NCBI RefSeq assembly: GCF_030272695.1
Contig: NZ_JARFYN010000003.1
Span: 1-64,000, forward strand
Origin: Martinezella calliandrae
GTDB lineage: Bacteria; Pseudomonadota; Alphaproteobacteria; Rhizobiales; Rhizobiaceae
DNA length: 64,000 nucleotides
Direction: 5' to 3'
Of the stretch, positions 1-8,369 are shown piece by piece. Position numbers and translations under genes: made by a program. The notes under the pieces are model-generated. The model did not search any database and had not been told where the DNA came from. It was given only the letters and a program-made list of their open reading frames with translations. Every line of letters begins with the position of its first letter. Positions within the stretch are counted from its first letter, which is position 1.

Positions 1-94
1 CGGTCGCCCTTCCGCAGTTGCGCTTCTCTTCGCTCGCCATGACCAGCTCACGGTGGGACTTCCACCCACAAGAATGCGCCCATGCTGGACGCAC
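1..94 (-). mobile_element. Group II intron, 5' end only (runs off the left edge)
   Basis: Read on the minus strand from position 94, the sequence opens with GTGCG and folds as expected for the start of a bacterial group II intron. GCGTCCA pairs with TGGGCGC, and next comes the conserved GTGGG-tggaagt-CCCAC hairpin. Known bacterial introns share the GUGCG start and the GGGUG-AAGUCCC block of domain I. The rest of the ribozyme and any reverse transcriptase/maturase gene would lie to the left, outside the window. The intron starts nine bases after the stem of a terminator-like hairpin (104-127), a target type favoured by class C introns. I cannot assign the class from 94 bases. Confidence 0.72.
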
Positions 95-100
95 CAACAT

Positions 101-127
101 AAAGGCCGCCGGAGCAATCCGGCGGCC
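101..127 (-). terminator. Rho-independent terminator of the nucleoside hydrolase gene
   Basis: A perfect 10-bp stem, GGCCGCCGGA / TCCGGCGGCC, has a 4-base loop. On the minus strand it is followed by TTTATGTT. It lies 29 bases beyond the stop codon of the minus-strand gene at 156-1100. The U tract is short, perhaps because the adjacent intron insertion begins at 94. The plus-strand reading (TCTCCATTTTT) is also U-rich, so it may work in both directions. Confidence 0.7.
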
Positions 128-155
128 TCTCCATTTTTAAGCTAAAGCGCAAACG

Positions 156-1100
156 TCAGATGCGCGCAAAACGCTCGGTCAGCAGCGCGAAGAAGCCGTC
201 GGCGTCGACGAAACGCATGACCTTGGCGTTGTGCTTACGGTCGGTAACGTGCCACCAATCGACGACAGTCATGCCAACGGTAAGTTCGGACGTCACCTCA
301 ATCTCGACGTTGCAATCGCGGCCCTTGAACAATTCCGGCTTCAGCAGATAGGCAATGACGGTCGGGTCGTGCAGCGGACCGCCATCTGAGCCGTATTTTT
401 CGATGTCGAAGCGCTCGAAGAATTCCAGCATCTCGACCATGGCCTTGGCGGGGGCGGAGCCGATTGCGGCGATGCTCGCCACGCGATCCTTGCGGGTCAA
501 AAGTTGATGGGTGACGTCGAGCGGCATCATGACGATAGGCACACCGGAGCGCAAGACGATATCGGCAGCCTCTGGGTCGACATAAATATTGAACTCGGCG
601 GCCGGCGTGATGTTGCCGCCCTCGAAAAAGCCGCCGCCCATCATCACCAGCTCGCGGACACGGGCGACGATCTCGGGCGCCTTCTGGAAGGCGAGCGCAA
701 TATTGGTGAGCGGGCCGAGCGTGCAAAGCGTGACCGCGCCCGCCGGCTCGTTACGCAGGGTCTCGATGATGAAATCGACAGCATGGCCAGGCTGAAGGTC
801 CATCGTCGGCGCCGGCAGGTCAGGGCCGTCGAGGCCGGTCTTGCCGTGGACATGTTCGGCGGTGACCAGCTTGCGCTTGAGCGGCGCTTCGGCGCCGGCG
901 AAGACCTTCACATCACGGCGATTGCAGAGCTCACAGACGATGCGGGCATTGCGGCTCGTCAGCCGTAGCGGCACATTGCCGGCAACCGCGGTGATGCCGA
1001 GCACGTCGATCTCCTCGCGGCTCCCGAAGGCGAGCAAAATCGCGGCGGCGTCGTCTTGGCCGGGATCGGTATCGATGATAATTTTTCTGGGCTCTGTCAT
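156..1100 (-). CDS. Nucleoside hydrolase (inosine/uridine-preferring family)
   Basis: This 314-residue protein belongs to the family that splits ribonucleosides into base and ribose in purine and pyrimidine salvage. The calcium-binding N-terminal motif DTDPGQDDAAAI is at about residues 10-21. A core segment typical of the fold (TLGPLTNIALAF) lies near the middle. The C-terminal GGPLHDP supplies the active-site histidine and aspartate seen in the family. I chose the start at 1100 (MTEPRKIIIDTDPG); the open frame continues to 1184, but that stretch does not resemble the family. The gene stands alone, with a terminator and a group II intron just downstream. Substrate preference cannot be told from sequence. 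Confidence 0.9.
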   Translation of the reverse strand: MTEPRKIIIDTDPGQDDAAAILLAFGSREEIDVLGITAVAGNVPLRLTSRNARIVCELCNRRDVKVFAGAEAPLKRKLVTAEHVHGKTGLDGPDLPAPTMDLQPGHAVDFIIETLRNEPAGAVTLCTLGPLTNIALAFQKAPEIVARVRELVMMGGGFFEGGNITPAAEFNIYVDPEAADIVLRSGVPIVMMPLDVTHQLLTRKDRVASIAAIGSAPAKAMVEMLEFFERFDIEKYGSDGGPLHDPTVIAYLLKPELFKGRDCNVEIEVTSELTVGMTVVDWWHVTDRKHNAKVMRFVDADGFFALLTERFARI

Positions 1101-1233
1101 GTCAGTGGCTTTCCTCGGGTGCAGATCCGCAGTCTTGATGCGAGCCCGATTGAGCTTTGTCAAGCAGCGCATGCGGCACCACAATTGACACTTTCGCAGG
1201 ACCTCAATCTCGCAAATGCGAAAGCACTACCTT

Positions 1234-1263
1234 CTTGCACTCCTCTGCCCATGTTCCCATATT
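1234..1263 (+). promoter_or_regulatory. Candidate RpoH (sigma-32) promoter of the hsp20 gene
   Basis: CTTG at 1234-1237 is followed, after 18 bases, by CCCATATT at 1256-1263. This fits the alphaproteobacterial heat-shock promoter pattern of CTTG, a 17-18 base spacer, and a C-rich then AT-rich -10. It lies about 65 bases before the start of a small heat-shock protein gene, which leaves room for a structured leader. Confidence 0.6.
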
Positions 1264-1270
1264 ATGTGTA

Positions 1271-1327
1271 ACCGGATGCTGAAAGATCAGGTCCGGAGAG
1301 GTCGCTTGCTACCAAGGACTTGAGACG
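1271..1327 (+). promoter_or_regulatory. ROSE-like RNA thermometer in the hsp20 leader
   Basis: The leader can form two hairpins. The first pairs CCGGA (1272-1276) with TCCGG (1292-1296) around an inner CTGA/TCAG helix. The second places TTGCT (1306-1310) opposite AGGA, the Shine-Dalgarno sequence at 1315-1318, closed by GTC/GAC. A U-U/C-G-C-U block masking the Shine-Dalgarno is the hallmark of ROSE thermometers in front of rhizobial small heat-shock genes. I assigned this by eye and did not fold it. Confidence 0.5.
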
Positions 1328-1759
1328 ATGAGCCGGACGACTCCCTTTGCCAGCCCACTGCTTTTGGGCTTTGATACCATGGAAAAAACGCTGGAGCGGA
1401 TTTCCAAGGCCAGTGACGGCTATCCCCCTTACAATATCGAACGCATGCGCGCCGACCGGGTGTCGGGCGAGCCCGAGCGCCTGCGCATTACGCTTGCGGT
1501 TGCCGGCTTCTCGGAAAACGAGCTCGACATCACCACGGAAGAAAATCAGCTTTTGATCCGCGGGCGACAGGTGGAGCATGAGGAACGCGATTATCTCTAT
1601 CGTGGCATTGCGGCCCGCCAATTTCAGCGCGTCTTCGTTTTGGCCGACGGCATGCAGGTGCTTGGCGCCGTGCTGAAGAACGGCCTGCTCTCGGTCGATC
1701 TCATTCGGCCGGAAGCGGACCGCATGGTAAAGAAAATTAACATTTCGGTCTCACAGTAA
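1328..1759 (+). CDS. Hsp20 family small heat-shock protein
   Basis: This is a 143-residue ATP-independent holdase chaperone of the IbpA type. The N-terminus is a hydrophobic arm containing LLLGFDTMEKTLERI. A complete alpha-crystallin domain follows (residues about 38-130), with PPYNIERM at its start and the dimer-loop region ENQLLIRGRQ. The usual I-x-I/V tail motif is only weakly present (INISVSQ). AAGGA at 1314-1318 serves as ribosome-binding site and is probably masked by the ROSE-like leader. The RpoH-like promoter upstream and the DUF1150 gene directly downstream match a common rhizobial heat-shock pair. Confidence 0.93.
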   Translation: MSRTTPFASPLLLGFDTMEKTLERISKASDGYPPYNIERMRADRVSGEPERLRITLAVAGFSENELDITTEENQLLIRGRQVEHEERDYLYRGIAARQFQRVFVLADGMQVLGAVLKNGLLSVDLIRPEADRMVKKINISVSQ

Positions 1760-1804
1760 GACAACGGCAGATTGCCGCTGGTCCCTCACACTGGAGGTAC
1801 GAAT

Positions 1805-2062
1805 ATGCTATTGCGAGAAGCCACTGCCCGCCTGACCCAATCGGAATTCGCCGATATTGGTTCCGGCGAGGTTGCCTATGTCAGGAAAATGCATTCGGAC
1901 GAAGTTTCCCGTTGCTTCCCGGAGGCCCCGGAAATCGATCCGAACGTCGACCTCTGGGCGCTCTTCGGCGCCGACGGCACCCCGATCCTTCTGACCGACA
2001 ATCGGTCCAGCACGTTCTATAAGGCAGCCGAGGACGAGCTGAAGACGGTCAGCCTACATTGA
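1805..2062 (+). CDS. DUF1150 family protein
   Basis: This 85-residue soluble protein belongs to the alphaproteobacterial DUF1150 family, whose function is unknown. Recognisable parts are the central GEVAYVRKM and the C-terminal half WALFGADGTPILLTDNRSS. I took the ATG at 1805 because GGAGG at 1793-1797 sits seven bases before it; the in-frame extension upstream to 1772 overlaps that ribosome-binding site. It follows the hsp20 gene by 45 bases, so the two are probably co-transcribed and heat-induced together. Confidence 0.85.
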   Translation: MLLREATARLTQSEFADIGSGEVAYVRKMHSDEVSRCFPEAPEIDPNVDLWALFGADGTPILLTDNRSSTFYKAAEDELKTVSLH

Positions 2063-2167
2063 GAAGCCGAATTGGCCTTCAGTTTAGCTCTTTTACGGTT
2101 GCTTAATTGCTGCGCGCCCTGAATTGATCAAGACAGCCAATTGCGGCTGTCGCAGCCGGATCACACC

Positions 2168-2203
2168 CGATTGCCGGACGTGAGAATGCGAAATCGGCAA
2201 TCG
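2168..2203. repeat. Intergenic inverted repeat between two convergent genes
   Basis: CGATTGCCG (2168-2176) pairs with CGGCAATCG (2195-2203) across an 18-base loop. It lies between the convergent DUF1150 and trmB genes. There is no U tract, so calling it a terminator is uncertain. Confidence 0.35.
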
Positions 2204-2267
2204 TCCGCGCCACGCGCCTACGGCACCAGCCGGCATTGCAACCCGATCACAGTGAGCGAACGGCCAC

Positions 2268-2969
2268 TCAAATCCTCTTGAACGTCAGATAGGCCGAGGG
2301 CCGTCCTTCACGCCGCGCCTTCGCCTCATAGCGTGTGCTCGGCCAACCCTCGTAGGGTGTCAGCCAGTCGGCGGCGTTTTCCGCCATCCATTCGAAGCCG
2401 CCATGAGCCTGGCAATGCTGCAGCGTCCAGTTGACATAGGTATCGATATCGGAGGCGAAGCAGAACAGAGCGTCTGGTTTCAGGACGCGGTGGAAGCGAT
2501 CGAGGTTCACCTGTGAAACGAAACGGCGCTTCCAGTGCTTTTTCTTCGGCCATGGATCGGGATAGAGCAGATCGATGTGGTCGAGGCAGGCCTCCGGCAG
2601 CCAATCCAGCAATTGCGTAGCATCGTCGTTATAGACGCGGATGTTGCGCGCGCCGGTCTCGTCGATCCGGGCGAGCAGCTTCTGCATGGAATTGACGAAA
2701 GGCTCAACGCCAATGAAGCCCGTCGCCGGATATTCCAACGCCCGATGGATAAGGTGCTCGCCGCCGCCGAAGCCTATTTCCAGGCGCAGACGTTCGGTCG
2801 GCACCGGAAATAGCGCATTCAGCGGCCGAGGCGCCGGTGCGGAGAGGTCCACAAGAAATCGTGGCAGTAGCGCTTCCAGCCTTTCGGCCTGTTGGCCACG
2901 CAAGGCCTTTCCCTTGCGCCGGCCGAAGAATGCTTCCGTCGCCCGCGACCGGCGCTCCGTATCGGTCAT
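2268..2969 (-). CDS. trmB: tRNA (guanine-N7-)-methyltransferase
   Basis: This 233-residue class I SAM-dependent enzyme makes m7G46 in the variable loop of tRNAs. The SAM-binding loop [11 protein letters not shown] is at about residues 63-73. The family-specific [16 protein letters not shown] signature is near residue 137, and the C-terminus holds the T-x-Y-E block ([12 protein letters not shown]). The length is normal. The start codon overlaps the stop of metK by four bases (2966-2969), so a SAM-consuming enzyme is translationally coupled to SAM synthetase. Confidence 0.96.
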   Translation of the reverse strand: MTDTERRSRATEAFFGRRKGKALRGQQAERLEALLPRFLVDLSAPAPRPLNALFPVPTERLRLEIGFGGGEHLIHRALEYPATGFIGVEPFVNSMQKLLARIDETGARNIRVYNDDATQLLDWLPEACLDHIDLLYPDPWPKKKHWKRRFVSQVNLDRFHRVLKPDALFCFASDIDTYVNWTLQHCQAHGGFEWMAENAADWLTPYEGWPSTRYEAKARREGRPSAYLTFKRI

Positions 2970-4219
2970 GCAGCTTCCCGGGTCTTTACGGCTTCCTTGA
3001 GCGCCTTGACCAGGTCCGTGCGCTCCCAGGAGAACGAGCCGTCACGGCCCGCCTTGCGGCCGAAATGACCGTAAGCCGAAGTCTTCGCGTAGATCGGCTT
3101 GTTGAGGTCGAGATGGCGGCGGATGCCGGTCGGCGACAGGTCCATGTTCTTGCGGATCGCCGCCTCGATCTGGTCTTCGCTGACGCCCTTGCCGGTGCCA
3201 TGCAGGTCGACATAGATCGACAGCGGCTGGGCAACGCCGATGGCATAGGAGAGCTGGATCGTGCAACGGTCTGCGAGAGCAGCGGCAACGACGTTCTTGG
3301 CGAGATAGCGCGCAGCATAGGCGGCGGAACGGTCGACCTTGGTCGTGTCCTTGCCCGAGAAGGCGCCGCCGCCGTGCGGTGCAGCGCCGCCGTAGGTGTC
3401 GACGATGATCTTGCGACCGGTGAGGCCCGCGTCACCATCCGGACCGCCGATGACGAACTTGCCGGTGGGGTTGATATACCAATTGCAGTCGGCCGCGATT
3501 TTCAAGTCGCCGAGAGCTTCGCGGATATAGGGTTCAACGACGGCACGAACCTTGTTCGAATCCCAGCTGTCATCGAGATGCTGGGTGGACAGTACGATCG
3601 AGGTCACCTCGTGCGGCTTGCCATCGACGTAGCGAACGGTCACCTGGCTCTTGGCGTCCGGACCAAGCTTGGCGACCTCGCCGTCGCCCTTCTTGCGGGC
3701 GGCCGCAAGCAACTGCAGGATCTTGTGCGAGTAGTAGATCGGCGCCGGCATGAGGTCCGGCGTTTCGCGGCAGGCGTAGCCGAACATGATGCCCTGGTCG
3801 CCGGCGCCCTCGTCACCCTGCTGGTCAGCGGCGCTGTCAACGCCCTGCGCAATGTCGGCCGACTGCGAATGCAGAAGCACGTCGATGCGCGCCTTCTTCC
3901 AGTGGAAGCCGTCCTGCTCGTAGCCGATATCCTTGATGGCGCGGCGGGCCGCGGCCTTGAATTTCGATGGATTGATGACGTCTTTGCCGTCCTTGTCCTT
4001 CTTCATCAGGCTCGGCGGCAGACGAACTTCGCCGGCGATGACGACGCGGTTGGTGGTGGCAAGGGTCTCGCAGGCAATGCGCACGCCCCAGGGATTGACG
4101 CCGGTCTTTGCCGCTTCGCGGTAGACCAGATCGACGATTTCGTCAGAGATGCGGTCACAGACTTTATCCGGGTGACCTTCGGCAACAGACTCACTGGTAA
4201 ACAGATAATTCGCGCGCAT
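2966..4219 (-). CDS. metK: S-adenosylmethionine synthetase
   Basis: This 417-residue enzyme makes S-adenosylmethionine from methionine and ATP, the methyl donor for the many methyltransferases in the window. The family motifs are [12 protein letters not shown] near residue 16, [12 protein letters not shown] in the middle, and the glycine-rich loop [16 protein letters not shown]. The length is slightly above that of enterobacterial MetK, as usual in Rhizobiales. An AT-rich palindrome at 4291-4312 lies 72 bases upstream and may be a SAM-cycle operator. It forms an overlapping pair with trmB. Confidence 0.98.
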   Translation of the reverse strand: MRANYLFTSESVAEGHPDKVCDRISDEIVDLVYREAAKTGVNPWGVRIACETLATTNRVVIAGEVRLPPSLMKKDKDGKDVINPSKFKAAARRAIKDIGYEQDGFHWKKARIDVLLHSQSADIAQGVDSAADQQGDEGAGDQGIMFGYACRETPDLMPAPIYYSHKILQLLAAARKKGDGEVAKLGPDAKSQVTVRYVDGKPHEVTSIVLSTQHLDDSWDSNKVRAVVEPYIREALGDLKIAADCNWYINPTGKFVIGGPDGDAGLTGRKIIVDTYGGAAPHGGGAFSGKDTTKVDRSAAYAARYLAKNVVAAALADRCTIQLSYAIGVAQPLSIYVDLHGTGKGVSEDQIEAAIRKNMDLSPTGIRRHLDLNKPIYAKTSAYGHFGRKAGRDGSFSWERTDLVKALKEAVKTREAA

Positions 4220-4290
4220 GTGGGATTCCCCTCAAAGAACAAACTCCGCTTTTGATATTCGCGTCAGGCCCGAAAAACAAGTCGCAGAAG

Positions 4291-4312
4291 GACATAAATA
4301 TATCTTTATATC
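4291..4312 (-). promoter_or_regulatory. Candidate SahR/SamR-type operator upstream of metK
   Basis: This is a nearly perfect AT-rich palindrome, ATAAA-tATATc-TTTAT with flanking AT pairs, 72-93 bases before metK. Its shape resembles operators reported for ArsR-family SAM-cycle regulators (SahR/SamR) in front of methionine-cycle genes of Proteobacteria. It stands out from the GC-rich surroundings. The regulator gene is not in the window. Confidence 0.45.
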
Positions 4313-4343
4313 CCACCCAAAGTGATAAAATTTTGCCATAGAC

Positions 4344-4373
4344 ATGCAAAAGGCGGCCAAAATGACCGCCTTT
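4344..4373 (-). terminator. Rho-independent terminator after phrR
   Basis: AAAGGCGG (4349-4356) pairs with CCGCCTTT (4366-4373). On the minus strand the stem runs into CTTTTGC. It lies 34 bases after the stop codon of the minus-strand regulator gene, and it separates that gene from metK. Confidence 0.7.
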
Positions 4374-4406
4374 CAACTTTGACGCCGCAGCGCAGTCTTG
4401 AGACGC

Positions 4407-4829
4407 TTATTCGGCGTCGGCTTCGGCTGCGAGCGCCTTGACGAGTTCCACCACCTTGCGGCGGACCTTGCCGTCGGAAATCTTCACGAACGCGCGGTTG
4501 AGCTGCAGCCCCTCGGAGGATGAAAGAAAGTCGACCACGTAGTTGGAGCTGGAGGCCTCGGCCATGCCGCCCGCGGTGGTCGCGTGCTCACCGGGAGCAT
4601 CCTCGAAGAAGAAGGAAACGGGAACGTTAAGAATACTGGAAATATTCTGAAGACGGCTGGCGCCAACGCGGTTGGTACCCTTCTCATATTTTTGAATCTG
4701 CTGGAAAGTGATTCCGAGACTCTCACCGAGCTTCTCCTGACTCATGCCCAGCATGGTGCGGCGGAGGCGGATACGGCTACCGACATGGATGTCGATAGGG
4801 TTCGGCTTTTTTTTGTTCTCAATCATCAT
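4407..4829 (-). CDS. phrR: XRE-family transcriptional regulator PhrR/PraR
   Basis: This 140-residue DNA-binding protein has an HTH_XRE domain at about residues 14-72 (GSRIRLRRTMLGMSQEKLGE, then FQQIQKYEKGTNR). A conserved C-terminal tail ends in VRRKVVELVKALA. It matches the rhizobial PhrR/PraR group: phrR of S. meliloti is acid-inducible and adjoins actA (lnt), and PraR of Azorhizobium and R. leguminosarum controls symbiosis, adhesion and quorum-sensing genes. Here too it directly precedes lnt in transcription-reversed order, on the same strand. The start may be the first or second ATG (4829 or 4826). Confidence 0.85.
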   Translation of the reverse strand: MMIENKKKPNPIDIHVGSRIRLRRTMLGMSQEKLGESLGITFQQIQKYEKGTNRVGASRLQNISSILNVPVSFFFEDAPGEHATTAGGMAEASSSNYVVDFLSSSEGLQLNRAFVKISDGKVRRKVVELVKALAAEADAE

Positions 4830-4977
4830 ATAGCCCTAACATAGGTTGAATTCAGGTCCTGCCATCCGGTGCCCTTAACCACCCCTATAACGCCACGTTG
4901 CAGCCGACGCCCACTCGGTATCTAGTTTACGTTCAAAAGGCGGACAGCAACCACTATGCAATTTTAGGGTTTTTTGG

Positions 4978-6576
4978 TCAATTCGCCCTTGAAATAAAAC
5001 CCATGCGTGAAATCACAGCGATTATACCGACCACCCACACGATCAACCAGAAGTATGCTTTTCGTACGCTATCGTCGATACGCGATACGGTTGCGCCACT
5101 CAAAGTGGCGTCTACGAATCCTTGCTGACTAAAGTCAATTCCGGAAATCAAACGTCCGTGAGCGTCGACATAGGCGGAGATCCCTGTATTCGCGCTGCGA
5201 ATCAGCGGCAGCCCCTGTTCGACAGCCCTCACCCGCGCCTGCAGGAAATGCTGATAGGGTCCCGGCGTATCACCAAACCATGCATCGTTCGTAACGTTTA
5301 GAATAGCGTCAGCCTGCCGGATTTCCGTTGTCATTTCGTTCGGAAAGATGATCTCGTAGCAGATCAGTGGATAGAGTTTGATGCCGCTCGGCAGCGTCAG
5401 CAACTGCCGGGTGGCGGCGGCTGAAAAGCCGCCGGGCAGCTCGATGACATTCTGAATTCCGAGATAGCCGAGGATGTTTTCGAAGGGCACGTACTCGCCG
5501 AAAGGCACGAGATGGGTTTTATCGGTGGCACCGATAATTTGGCCTCGCCCGTCGATGACATAAATCGAATTGTAATAACGCGGCTCGAGACCAGGCCCCA
5601 TATCCTCGACGCGCACCGCACCGGTGATCAGGATCTGGTCGTCGTCGAGCTGGTCGGCAATGCGGGTCAGTGCGTCCTGATTATCCGTCAAAATGAAGGG
5701 GATAGCGGTTTCCGGCCAGACGATGATGTCGGGCCGTTTACCGCCATTGACCGGTGGCTGGACCGAAAGCGAGAGATGCTTGTCGAAGATGGCAGCGCGA
5801 TCGGCATCCGTATCCATCTTGGCTTCCTGATCAATCGCGGGCTGGACGATGCGCAGCACTGGCGCCGTCTTCTTGCCCGCCGGTGGTTCCGGGAGGTGGA
5901 GCGCGTAATAGCCATAACCGAAATGAACGGCGGCGATGAACACGGCGAGCCCGATCCCCGGCACCCGACCTTGACGTGTTCCGAGCAGCGCCGGAGCGGC
6001 AAAGACAAAAACGGCAAGCACGGTGACGCCGAGCACGCCGATCACATGGGCGGACTGCATCATCAGCGGTATCGGCATGGCGCCATAGCCGATCGCATTC
6101 CAGGGAAAGCCAGTAAAAAGGAAGCTGCGCACCCATTCCAGCAGTCCAAAGGAGAAGGCGAGTGCGGCAATACGCCCCACGCCATCGGACCAGAGCAGGC
6201 GGGCTAACACTGTAGCCACACCGTAAAAGATCGCCAGAAAGGCCGGCAGGCCGAGAATCGCCAGCGGCAGCGCCCAGGCAAATTGATCGGCGTCGATCAG
6301 AAGCGCATGGCCGAGCCACCAGAGACCGGCGACGAAATAACCGAAGCCGAACAGCCAGCCGATGGCAAAAGCCGGCCAGAGACGGCCAAGAAAACCGCTA
6401 TCGGGACCGGCGGCAGTACCATCCAGCAACCAGACAAGCAGCGTGAAGGAGATGAACATCGCTGCGAAGAAGCCGAAGGGCGGCAGCGCGAGGACACCGA
6501 TGGATCCCGCCAGGATGGCAAGAAATGCGCGCTTGAAACCCCAGACGAGGATTACCCTGCCCGAAAGCCGTTCCAT
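4978..6576 (-). CDS. lnt: Apolipoprotein N-acyltransferase
   Basis: This 532-residue inner-membrane enzyme adds the third acyl chain to lipoproteins. The N-terminal half has about six membrane segments. The C-terminal half is a nitrilase-like domain with the catalytic Glu in VWPETAIPF, the Lys in TDKTHLVPFGEYVPF, and the Cys in YPLICYEIIFPNE. I chose the ATG at 6576 (MERLSGRV); the open frame extends 49 codons further but lacks family similarity. In S. meliloti this gene is actA, needed for acid tolerance, and is likewise beside phrR. Confidence 0.95.
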   Translation of the reverse strand: MERLSGRVILVWGFKRAFLAILAGSIGVLALPPFGFFAAMFISFTLLVWLLDGTAAGPDSGFLGRLWPAFAIGWLFGFGYFVAGLWWLGHALLIDADQFAWALPLAILGLPAFLAIFYGVATVLARLLWSDGVGRIAALAFSFGLLEWVRSFLFTGFPWNAIGYGAMPIPLMMQSAHVIGVLGVTVLAVFVFAAPALLGTRQGRVPGIGLAVFIAAVHFGYGYYALHLPEPPAGKKTAPVLRIVQPAIDQEAKMDTDADRAAIFDKHLSLSVQPPVNGGKRPDIIVWPETAIPFILTDNQDALTRIADQLDDDQILITGAVRVEDMGPGLEPRYYNSIYVIDGRGQIIGATDKTHLVPFGEYVPFENILGYLGIQNVIELPGGFSAAATRQLLTLPSGIKLYPLICYEIIFPNEMTTEIRQADAILNVTNDAWFGDTPGPYQHFLQARVRAVEQGLPLIRSANTGISAYVDAHGRLISGIDFSQQGFVDATLSGATVSRIDDSVRKAYFWLIVWVVGIIAVISRMGFISRAN

Positions 6577-6655
6577 GCGCGCGCTCCGTCCAAACTGCGA
6601 ATCAATTGGCCGCAGTCTTTCAAAAAAGCAGCGATTTGTCCTGTCGAAGCGCCAT

Positions 6656-7837
6656 TCATTGGCTGGCGGTGTTCTGTTCGGCCGCGGGCTCGTCCGGCAG
6701 CGTATCCGGTGAAGGCAAGTCACGCTCTAGCGTGCCCCCTTCGCCTTCTGACTTGGTCGGGCGGCGGCGCAAGGCATGACGCTTGCGAGTGATGCGCACC
6801 CGTTTGATGCGGCGCGGATCGGCATCGAGAATATGGAATTCGAAGCCCGGGAGCGCCTGGACGAGCTCACCGCGTACCGGGATGCGGCTGAGCGCTGAGA
6901 AGATCAAGCCGCCGAGCGTGTCCACTTCGTCCACCTGCTCGCTGATGTCGAAATCCGGGCCGATGGCGGCCGCGATCTCCTCAAGCTCAACGCGGGCATC
7001 TGCGACGAAAACGTCTTCGGAGACGCGCTTGAACATGACTTCTTCGTCGTCATGTTCGTCGTCAATGTCGCCGACAACCATTTCAACGATATCCTCATGC
7101 GAGGCGAGACCGTCGGTGCCACCATATTCGTCGATGACGAGCGCCATCTGCGTACGGTTGACCTGCATGCGGCGGAGCAGATCGGATGCCAGCATGGAAG
7201 GCGGCACGAACAGGATTTTTCGAATGATGCCGGCTTCGGCCAATGTCTTCTGCAAGTCGACGCGCGAAAGGTCAAAATTCGGCTTGGCCGAGCGCGGCGG
7301 CTTTTCAGCCGAACCCGCAGCCGACGCGGACGCCGCAGCGGCTGCAGACGCCTTGCCATTGCTGCCGCGGCGCTTGTTGCGCGCCTGCTTGGCGACGTAG
7401 GACAGGAGATCGCGGATATGCACCATGCCGCGCGGATCATCGAGCGTATCGGCATAGACCGGCATGCGTGAACGGCCGCTCTCCTCGAACAAGATCATCA
7501 ATTCGCCGATGGTGATGTTCTGATCAACCGCCTCGATATCGGCGCGCGGCACCATGACGTCCTCGACGCGCACCTCGCGGAAGCGGAGGATGTTATGCAG
7601 CATAGCCCGCTCGTCGGGCGAGAACGCATCATCATCGCTGGCGCTGGTCATCAACGCATCGGCCAGATCCTCGCGCAGGCGCGCTGATCCTTGAGCTGGG
7701 CGCAGAATGCGCGCAGCACGGGCCCAGAAGGAAGAATGTGATCGCTTGCTGCTACTACTGCCTGCCTCATCAGAGGAGGAGGCGGTTTCAGCACCATCTT
7801 TGGCCTCGGCGGCCGGTCTTGTCGTAAAGTCGCTCAT
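6656..7837 (-). CDS. HlyC/CorC-family protein with CBS pair and CorC_HlyC domain
   Basis: This 393-residue protein has a Ser/Ala-rich N-terminus, two CBS domains (about residues 85-145 and 205-265, containing VEDVMVPRADIEAV and QMALVIDEYGGTDGL), and a C-terminal CorC_HlyC transporter-associated domain (VDTLGGLIFSALSRIPVRGE). It has no DUF21 membrane domain, so it is the short cytosolic type known as TlyC or CorC. An unusual Ala/Ser/Lys-rich insert (about residues 150-185) separates the CBS units. Magnesium/cobalt homeostasis is the usual annotation but is not proven. It lies in the conserved lnt-corC-ybeY-phoH order. Confidence 0.88.
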   Translation of the reverse strand: MSDFTTRPAAEAKDGAETASSSDEAGSSSSKRSHSSFWARAARILRPAQGSARLREDLADALMTSASDDDAFSPDERAMLHNILRFREVRVEDVMVPRADIEAVDQNITIGELMILFEESGRSRMPVYADTLDDPRGMVHIRDLLSYVAKQARNKRRGSNGKASAAAAASASAAGSAEKPPRSAKPNFDLSRVDLQKTLAEAGIIRKILFVPPSMLASDLLRRMQVNRTQMALVIDEYGGTDGLASHEDIVEMVVGDIDDEHDDEEVMFKRVSEDVFVADARVELEEIAAAIGPDFDISEQVDEVDTLGGLIFSALSRIPVRGELVQALPGFEFHILDADPRRIKRVRITRKRHALRRRPTKSEGEGGTLERDLPSPDTLPDEPAAEQNTASQ

Positions 7838-7862
7838 TGTTCCTGATCAGACAGGGTTCAAG

Positions 7863-8369
7863 TCAAATGGGATCCTGCCCCGCATAGGGATCAGATAGGC
7901 CAAGCCCCGCCAAAATGCGAGTCTCCAGCCCCTCCATTCTTTCGGCTTCGCTATTATTCATATGGTCGTAGCCGAAGAGATGCAAGAAACCATGCACCAT
8001 CAAATGGGTCAGATGATCATCAAAACTCTTTTCCAGCTCGACGGCTTCCCGCTCCACAGTCTCTTTGGCGATAATGATGTCGCCGAGCATCGGGCCGGGT
8101 TTACCGCCGGGGACCAGCGGAAAAGCGGGGAAAGACAGTACGTTAGTCGCCTTGTCCTGATCACGCCATTCGGCATTGATCTCACGGATCGCGGCATCGT
8201 CGGTAAAGACCAGCGACAATTCCGGCGCCATTTTCGGAAAAGGCTGCTTCTCATTTCTCTCAAGATAAATTGCGGCCGCGCCCAGCACGCGCTCGGCCAG
8301 AGCCTGCAACTCTTCCTCGGAGGGCCAATCGCCCTCCTCGACGCTGATCTCTATATCGAGTTCGGCCAT
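7863..8369 (-). CDS. ybeY: Endoribonuclease YbeY
   Basis: This 168-residue zinc-dependent RNase acts in 16S rRNA 3' processing and ribosome quality control. In rhizobia it also affects small-RNA regulation. The zinc-binding signature HGFLHLFGYDH is at about residues 130-140, carrying all three histidines. The LSFPAFP block near residue 80 is typical. The ATG overlaps the phoH stop by one base (TGATG), so the two are probably translationally coupled. Confidence 0.95.
   Translation of the reverse strand: MAELDIEISVEEGDWPSEEELQALAERVLGAAAIYLERNEKQPFPKMAPELSLVFTDDAAIREINAEWRDQDKATNVLSFPAFPLVPGGKPGPMLGDIIIAKETVEREAVELEKSFDDHLTHLMVHGFLHLFGYDHMNNSEAERMEGLETRILAGLGLSDPYAGQDPI

Noticed and set aside
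2837..4255. 472-codon open frame opposite metK and trmB
   Set aside because: Antisense shadow of two well-defined genes; no domain and no ribosome-binding site.
4220..4406. SAM riboswitch upstream of metK
   Set aside because: I could not build the SAM-II, SAM/SAH or SAM-V pairing in the leader. The symmetric palindrome fits a protein operator better.
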